DNA from: Berghia stephanieae
Lineage: Eukaryota > Mollusca > Gastropoda > Nudibranchia > Aeolidiidae
DNA length: 64,000 bases
NCBI GenBank assembly: GCA_034508935.3
Contig: CM067448.1
Location: 49,363,120 to 49,427,119 of the forward strand
Reading direction: 5' to 3'
Shown here: in pieces, positions 57,561 to 64,000 of the stretch
How the letters are laid out: every line of letters begins with the position of its first letter
Numbering within the stretch: the first letter of the stretch is position 1
Notes under the pieces: generated by a model
The model's input: the letters and a program-made list of their open reading frames with translations, nothing else
What the model was told of the DNA's origin: nothing
Databases searched by the model: none
Translations under genes and position numbers: made by a program

Positions 57561-58689
57561 CAAAAAGTTCTTAATGAATCATGAATGCCTTATTATTGTT
57601 TGCAGTGCTTAAGGTTGACATCCCTATGTTTTGACTTGAATGTAACATGAAGATTAGTAAAGTGAATTAAAAGAAAAAAAAGAATTATTCATTTTTATGC
57701 TTTTATTTTCGTGCTACTTTTGACGTTGGAAAAGAATCGGGAAAGGTGACTTTTAGGTGTGTACTGAATGTCGTAAAATTTAGTGACTGCTTATACTTAT
57801 ATGAAAAGAAAAAAAAAGCAAACCACAATTTTGACATATTACTGGTCAATCCAAATTTACAACCAAAAGAAAAAAAAAAAAGTTTTTAAAAATTACGGGG
57901 TCACTCAGTTTTATGGGTCAATTAATTTCTCAACCCAACTTACACATTCTATAACATTTTGATTTTGTTATTTTTGCATTGTAAACTGTTTTCTTATGTA
58001 TTTGCACGATGTAAATATCATGTTGTGGTCGTATTATTATTATTATTATTATTTATTATTATTATTATTAATATTATTATTATTAAAAATTATTATTTTA
58101 AAAGATGAATAAAGAGATACATATGTTCTATTCATCAGTGTTGCGTACTTCAGATTACATTTCTCATGGTTGTCTATGGATTTCGCTCTTGTAGTAATCA
58201 TATGTTCTCTCCAACCCCTATATGGTCTCCCATTCCACGTTGCTTTCTCTCCTTGAAAACCTGGATTGAGATTTTGCACAAGATGAACATTATAGTCAAA
58301 CAAATGTATTTTCGTCTCATTTTGGAAGATAGTAGTTTCCCTGTAAATCATAATAATAAAACTCAATATCCCAAAATATATTATCAAGGGGTTTCTTTCG
58401 CGGTCTGTATTTGGCTAGCAAAATAAGGGTATTTATGGATTGCTATATCCACTAAGTATCCACAAAAAGTGCTTTCCAAGGGGTCACCGGCCAGCAGCAA
58501 AACCTAACATGTAGGAAAAGACATGACTGTCAGCTGTTGTGATTACAGACGAGGTCCTCGTTTTATGCCCGGGTTCGTTGAGAGAATGTGAGAAACGAAC
58601 TTTTTTTTTTTGAAGAACTCAACAGGCCATCAGAGTTAGGGACCAGGTCAGAAGCCGTGTGAGTGTGACATATCACAAAGTCATATTTG
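57561..58689. other. Unique sequence, (ATT)n array and a diverged SINE-like piece
   Basis: An ATT array lies at 58029-58087. Positions 58140-58420 have SINE A-like order (CATATGTTCTCTCC, then GGATTGAGATT and CCCTGTAAATCAT) but are too diverged for a firm call. No gene seen. Confidence 0.45.
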
Positions 58690-59505
58690 GTGGGAAACAG
58701 TCTAGGGTTAGTTTTGGGAAGTGATTTAAAAAAAAAAAAGAAAAGCAAATCGTCTCTCTGTTATGTACTGTTACTGTTACATTTTTTTTCCTTCTTTTTT
58801 GTTGTTGTTGTAAACATCAATCTGAGTGTTTTCCTCTTATTCTTATTGGGACACTGTGCTTGTGTCTGGTGATCTCAGACTAAGCACTCCAATGGACTAA
58901 AAGTATGTTCGTGGAATCTACTTCTGTTCTCCATTTAATTTAAACTCTTTGTCTTACTTTTTCTCGTGATCTTTCAATTTTAATCTCGAATTTTTCGACC
59001 ATCCTATTTCTTCCTTTCTGCTGCAACTCGTGGAAACTTATCCCTCTATGACTCTATGCATATTTGTTTTCCTTTCCACTTTGCTCTTGTCTATTCTGGA
59101 TTGAGATATCTATCTTGATTTGGTTCTGGTCCCGGCAAAGTTCCTTAGCTGAGGAGTAGTCAGTTAAATGTATTATTAGTCTAGTTCCTTTTTTTGTTTT
59201 GTTTTGGCTTTGTTAGATGATATATTTTTGTCATCGTAAATCACCTGTTACTGTTATAGAGTTTTTAGTTTTGAATATATTCTGGTACTTTCCAAACATT
59301 AGAGTGCTCCTTTTTAGCGAGATTGTTTGCTCTTGCATGTCAAAATAAGCACGACACCGTTTGATTGGTCATGGAACCGTCTGTTTCCCATTTAACCAGC
59401 AGGCGCCTTTTGTCTTTTTCGACTACCCCTTTATCTTCCTTTTTACTGGTGTTGATATAGCCTAAACGTGTTACAAGCGCCGTATAATCCTTTAAAAGAA
59501 ACATT
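58690..59505 (+). repeat. SINE family A, copies 16 and 17 (diverged)
   Basis: Two consecutive partial copies: about 58690-59010 (CATCAATCTGAGTGTTTTCC and later segments) and 59035-59505, the latter ending in GTTACAAGCGCCGTATAATC. Confidence 0.6.
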
Positions 59506-59670
59506 TTAGTGGAGTTAGGCGGTTTCAGACAAGCTGCAAACTACAAGGCAACATAAGTCTTCGGTCTGCTACTGCCACCGATTTCTACTGAATTGGTCCC
59601 CCTTTGTTTTTTTTCCCCCATTCTTTTAGTTGTTATTGTTTTCCTTTATACGGGCACTGACGTGGTCTAA

Positions 59671-59916
59671 TACAGTAGAACTCGGAAATAGCGAGTTCGA
59701 CGGGTCCACTCCTGATTACTCGCTATTTCCGAGTTCTCGCTATTCCCGAGTTGCCATGAAAGGTTATAATATTGCTGGTTATTCCCCTCAGTGTGTAATT
59801 CGAGTAAAAGCCGTCGCCCCTATTTCAATTTCTTCACAGAAGTGGCAGAATGCTTGTTTTTTTTTGTTTTTATTTTCAAGTAAAATCATGACTAGAAAAA
59901 AAAAACAAGAACATAG

Positions 59917-59968
<52 letters not shown>

Positions 59969-60550
59969 GCGCGCGAGTGTTTGTATGTACTCGGCATGTT
60001 TGATGAGGTAAGCAAGCGCATCACTCAATCACTGACCCATTGAAATAATGGTTCCACACTCCCCTCTCTCGCTGATCGTGTCGTTCGTTAACGATGCTAC
60101 TCGCTGACCGATGCTGCGAAGTGAGGCATGTTGACATGTGCTTACCTCGCTCGTCGCGTGGCACCACATTAGGTGAATAATTGACCCCCACCCCCAATAC
60201 ACACACACGCACACAAACCCAACCCCCACCCAAATTTGTTTCGCCTATTATGTACTACTACAGACTAGGCTACTATGTAATATTACTCGTAACGAAAAAT
60301 AAGAAAAGAAAAGAGGCTAGGCTAAAAATATTTAAATTGCCATTGTCTCTTGTTTTGCTTTACTTCGTTCGCAGTCCTAGGCTGGGGCAGGAAATGCTCG
60401 TTATTTCCGAGTTGACCTCTTTTTCATACTCGCTACTTTCATGCTAATTTTATTGACTCAAATAAGGGAAAAAAAACGGGGATTTAGATTTTACTCGCTA
60501 TTTCCGAGTTCTCGCTATTTCCGAGTACGTTACTTTCATGTTCTACTGTA
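59671..60550. mobile_element. pogo/Tigger-like miniature element, 876 bp
   Basis: TA is duplicated at 59671-59672 and 60549-60550. Ends CAGTAGAAC are inverted. The word CTCGGAAATAGCGAG is repeated in both orientations near both ends. The interior is noncoding, with a GT microsatellite at 59920-59974 and CACACA near 60200. Confidence 0.85.
59920..59974. repeat. (GT)n microsatellite
   Basis: About 55 bp of GT with GC interruptions at the end. Confidence 0.95.
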
Positions 60551-60575
60551 CTGTGGCATGCGCCGTGAAACAATT

Positions 60576-61047
60576 CAAAAACAAAAATGGATAGAAAAGA
60601 AACTAAACAAGATAATGTTCCTACCCCCTCCAAAGAAATAAAGAAAAAAGACCCAACAAAAATCAAAAGCAGAAAAAAAGACACCCCACCCAACAAAAAT
60701 ACATAAAAACAATCTCGTTGTTGCTATTTCTTTTCTTCAAAATAAACTAAATTGTGAAACTGTTGAGGTTTGTAGAAAGTCTATATTGTTGATCGAATTT
60801 ATTAGAAGGGACGGGTCTCTTGCCAATTTGGACCCTACCCCCACCCCCAAAAAACAAACAAAAAACAAACAAACAAACCCTTATACAACGAAAACAAGAA
60901 GAAGAAAGACCGAATATTCAAACAAACAAAAATCTTCTGTGGTGGAGTACGTCAATATTCCGTGGCCAAAGTTTTGAAAATCAAACGACCAGTTTCCTCT
61001 ATCTATATAAAGTTTGCTCTTTCACTGATTTATTTTTCTCATTTCAG
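60576..61047. other. Intron upstream of unit 15
   Basis: A- and C-rich, low complexity (AAACAAACAAAC, CCCCCACCCCC). It ends with CACTGATTTATTTTTCTC and the acceptor tcatttcag, the same branch-point layout as the array. Confidence 0.5.
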
Positions 61048-62309
61048 ATTCCCCAAAAGATGACCTCCTCCAACTGAAGTACCCAGCTTTCCTTGATAAC
61101 CCACCTCCCAATACAGACATCGCAAAAGTCAACTTTAGAATGGCCAGAGGATGGTATAGAGGCTATAAATATGGTAGTGATTTGGATGACAATTATTATA
61201 GATCTTGGAGTAATAACTTGGCGTACAATCGCATTAAAATGGAGTCCAATGAGGATGATGAAATTGATGATGATGATGATGATGATGGTAATGAAAGTGA
61301 CGAGGCTGGAAAACCATCAACTAGTGAAAACGTCGTCAAAAATAAGCGTAAAAATATAAATCCCACAAAGAGGCTGGAGTGTGAATTTTGTGGGAAGATA
61401 TTCGTCAAAGAGGAGACGCTTTTTCTTCACAAGCGTATCATGCATAAAGATAAGTTCTTTATTCAATGTGAGATATGCGGGCTAAGGACGAAGTCAAGGT
61501 CAGTACTCAAAGTGCACATGCTGAAGCACTCGGATGAACGAAAATACCAGTGTAATATCTGCGGCTTAAGACTCAAATACCCGAGAAGCTTATCCTCGCA
61601 TTTAAAATATTCCCACAGCGACGAAAGGCTATACAAATGCGCGTATTGCGACACTTGTTTTAAACGAAAGGACAACAAAGCCCACCACGAGAAGAGTTGT
61701 GCAAAGAAAACAGTGCGAAGGCGTTCGTACAGAGGCGCCGACAATCTACTTCACTGTCACGTTTGCGATAAGGGATACAAATGTAGCGTGTCACTGAAGC
61801 GGCACATGGCATGCCACTCGGACGAAAGACCATTCCCGTGCACCGTGTGCGAAAAGTCGTTTAGATTGAAAATGGATTTGAGGAGACATCAAAAAACGGT
61901 TCATAAAGAAGAACGGCCGTATCAGTGTTCGTTGTGTCCTTTGAAGTTTAAAATGAACTGCGCTTTGAAAGCCCATCAGTTAGTGCACCTTGAAGTGGGC
62001 AGTTTTAGATGCGATATTTGCGACAAGAGATTTAAATGGTTGAGAAGTCTACAAAAACACCAAGTCGTTCACGAGAAAGAAGACTATCGTCCAACGGCTC
62101 CTACAAGTCAAGAGATGAAGATGGAAGTGGCAGATAGACAACACGAGCAAACCAGCAATGAACAATTGCTGGCCCATAGCGACAATCTTCCGGTGCATTT
62201 CCAAGATGGCCGAAGTGCTTTCAACACCGAGCCCAGCACCACGAGTGCTGCTAGTGCTAGTCATTTTCCACAATATTTCCATACTTATCCATATTATCAA
62301 AATATTTAG
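61048..62309 (+). CDS. Zinc-finger terminal exon, unit 15 (open, most diverged)
   Basis: Phase-1 acceptor, then DSPKDDLLQLKYPAFLDNPP, which aligns with the start of the other units but has no Met, so coding must come from upstream. Then a Tyr/Arg-rich part, an Asp run, a basic linker and eight fingers. Fingers 1-3 and 5-8 are C2H2; finger 4 is C2HC-like (HHEKSC). Contact residues: finger 2 SRSVLKVH, finger 5 CSVSLKRH, finger 6 LKMDLRRH, finger 7 MNCALKAH, finger 8 WLRSLQKH. A longer tail follows, with a sumoylation-like MKME and a Ser/Thr/Tyr-rich end (YFHTYPYYQNI) to TAG at 62307. Codon use is more GC-rich than in the array, so it is probably an older, stable member. Confidence 0.88.
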
Positions 62310-63243
62310 TCCCATTTCTTTTTTTTTTTTCTCATGTCATTGTCAACACTATTGCCATGGAAACAAAATGTTGCTTTATTACTGTTACTATGTATTGCTA
62401 TTATTTTTATGTAAATGGTTTTATTATGCGTTTAAACATGCCTTTCCTGTGCCCGAGCGTGGCCTTCGTTAACTCATTAACATGCCACTTCTCCATAAAT
62501 TCGTTACAACACAAGATGAAGATCACCAAGAGAGGAAGTGAAAATGATAAGTGAGTTGCTATTGTTAGTAATATTTTTTATACCAGATTTTTTCCCGAAC
62601 TTTCCCATACGTTTATCAAGGATACCAATTTTCCGTATATTTAAGGAATTCAGTATGTTATAAACCCTCAGTATATTTTCAAATCACCTACTAAACGAAA
62701 AAAAAAAAAAAGTAACTACATAATGTGTTTTTACTGGAGTTCAGCACTCAGAAAGGGATTCGTCAATGTGTTTGCGTAAACGTTCAGATCATTTTTGCCC
62801 CCTGGATTAGCAACCCTGGTTTATGTTAACCCACTGCGATTAAAGCCATCTCAAATGGAAACCCCTTTAATAGGTTCGATTTTTTTTTTTTTTTTGGTGT
62901 CTGTGGTTTGCATTGTAAGTAAAATTGAGAATATTAGATAGTTTTAGTTTTAATTCTTTATCAAGCTTAGCGTTATCTATGTGTTCTAATGCTTTAATCC
63001 TCAAAAAATCGTGATTATTGCCTACAATTATCGACAAACAACTCTTCAACCCATAAAAAAAACTTATTATTGTCCATAAACAATCAACATAATATAACTC
63101 TTCAAACCACAAAAAGCTGATTAGCTTATAAACAACCTAAATAACCCTTCAGTCTACAAACATTATTATTGTCGATAAACAATCTACAGAGAACTCACAT
63201 TTTATTTTCATCTATTTTATATCGTTTACATTGTAGGATGATA
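62310..63243. other. Probable 3' UTR and intergenic sequence
   Basis: T-rich after the stop. No classical AATAAA is seen close to it. The rest is AT-rich with nothing recognised. Confidence 0.4.
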
Positions 63244-63919
<676 letters not shown>

Positions 63920-64000
63920 TCGACCAGAACCAGCACTGAACAACTCGATGGGATGATGATTCTTCTTCTTCAAGTACCAAGTCTGTGCCAGACACGGTGA
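63920..64000. other. Window end, nothing recognised
   Basis: Short unique stretch. Confidence 0.4.

Larger units (their letters stand above)
59595..60575 (+). repeat. SINE family A, copy 18 (3' end), split by a Tigger-like element
   Basis: The tail CGGGCACTGACGTGGTCTAA continues after the insertion as CTGTGGCATGCGCCGTGAAA, matching the uninterrupted family tail. Confidence 0.75.

Overview
The window looks like nuclear DNA of an invertebrate animal, most likely marine. It is intron-rich and AT-rich, and it carries tRNA-derived SINEs, non-LTR (LINE) remnants, hAT, mariner and pogo/Tigger-type DNA transposons, and long microsatellites. I cannot name the phylum from the sequence alone. No bacterial, organellar, LTR-retroelement or CRISPR features were seen.

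Layout. The left edge (2-437) holds the end of a THAP-type zinc-finger coding exon. Positions 2326-7470 are an internally deleted DNA transposon with short terminal inverted repeats, a 4-bp target duplication and eight internal copies of a 15-bp box. Positions 8573-10960 are a 5'-truncated, decayed LINE on the minus strand. From about 12.6 to 25.9 kb there are plausible plus-strand exons of an unrecognised host gene (12650-12850, 19644-19839, 20644-20758, 25876-25938). Their introns are filled by nested transposons: a 5.4-kb hAT element (14102-19511) carrying a second hAT-like element (16265-18392), and a Tigger-like element (20853-22855) carrying another (21157-22418). Positions 22.9-34.5 kb are mostly SINE copies (families A, B and tRNA-headed types), LINE scraps, a deleted mariner and a minisatellite.

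The main feature is 34,986-62,309. This is a tandem array of at least twelve large exons plus two fragments. Each full exon encodes an acidic N-terminal segment and eight C2H2-type zinc fingers (the fourth is C2HC), ending in a stop codon. Each begins directly after a 3' splice site, in the same phase (phase 1, first two bases AT in all but one copy), and no start-codon exon is visible in the spacers. The natural reading is one locus with alternative zinc-finger terminal exons, as in insect lola or mod(mdg4). This is inferred, not shown. Seven exons are open throughout (34986, 39729, 41344, 46702, 49348, 54605, 61048); the others carry small frameshifts or are fragments. Finger 8 is almost invariant between copies. 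The DNA-contact positions of fingers 2, 5 and 6 differ from copy to copy within an otherwise near-identical background, which suggests diversification of DNA-binding specificity together with unequal crossing-over and gene conversion.

How it may fit together: the exon at 12650-12850 ends in phase 1 with G and could be joined in frame either to the exon at 19644 or to any zinc-finger exon. The exons at 19644, 20644 and 25876 form a phase-consistent chain that ends in phase 0, so another exon would be needed to reach the finger exons by that route. The array's history can be dated relatively by SINE insertions shared between spacers and by a 462-bp element that hit only one of two duplicated SINEs.
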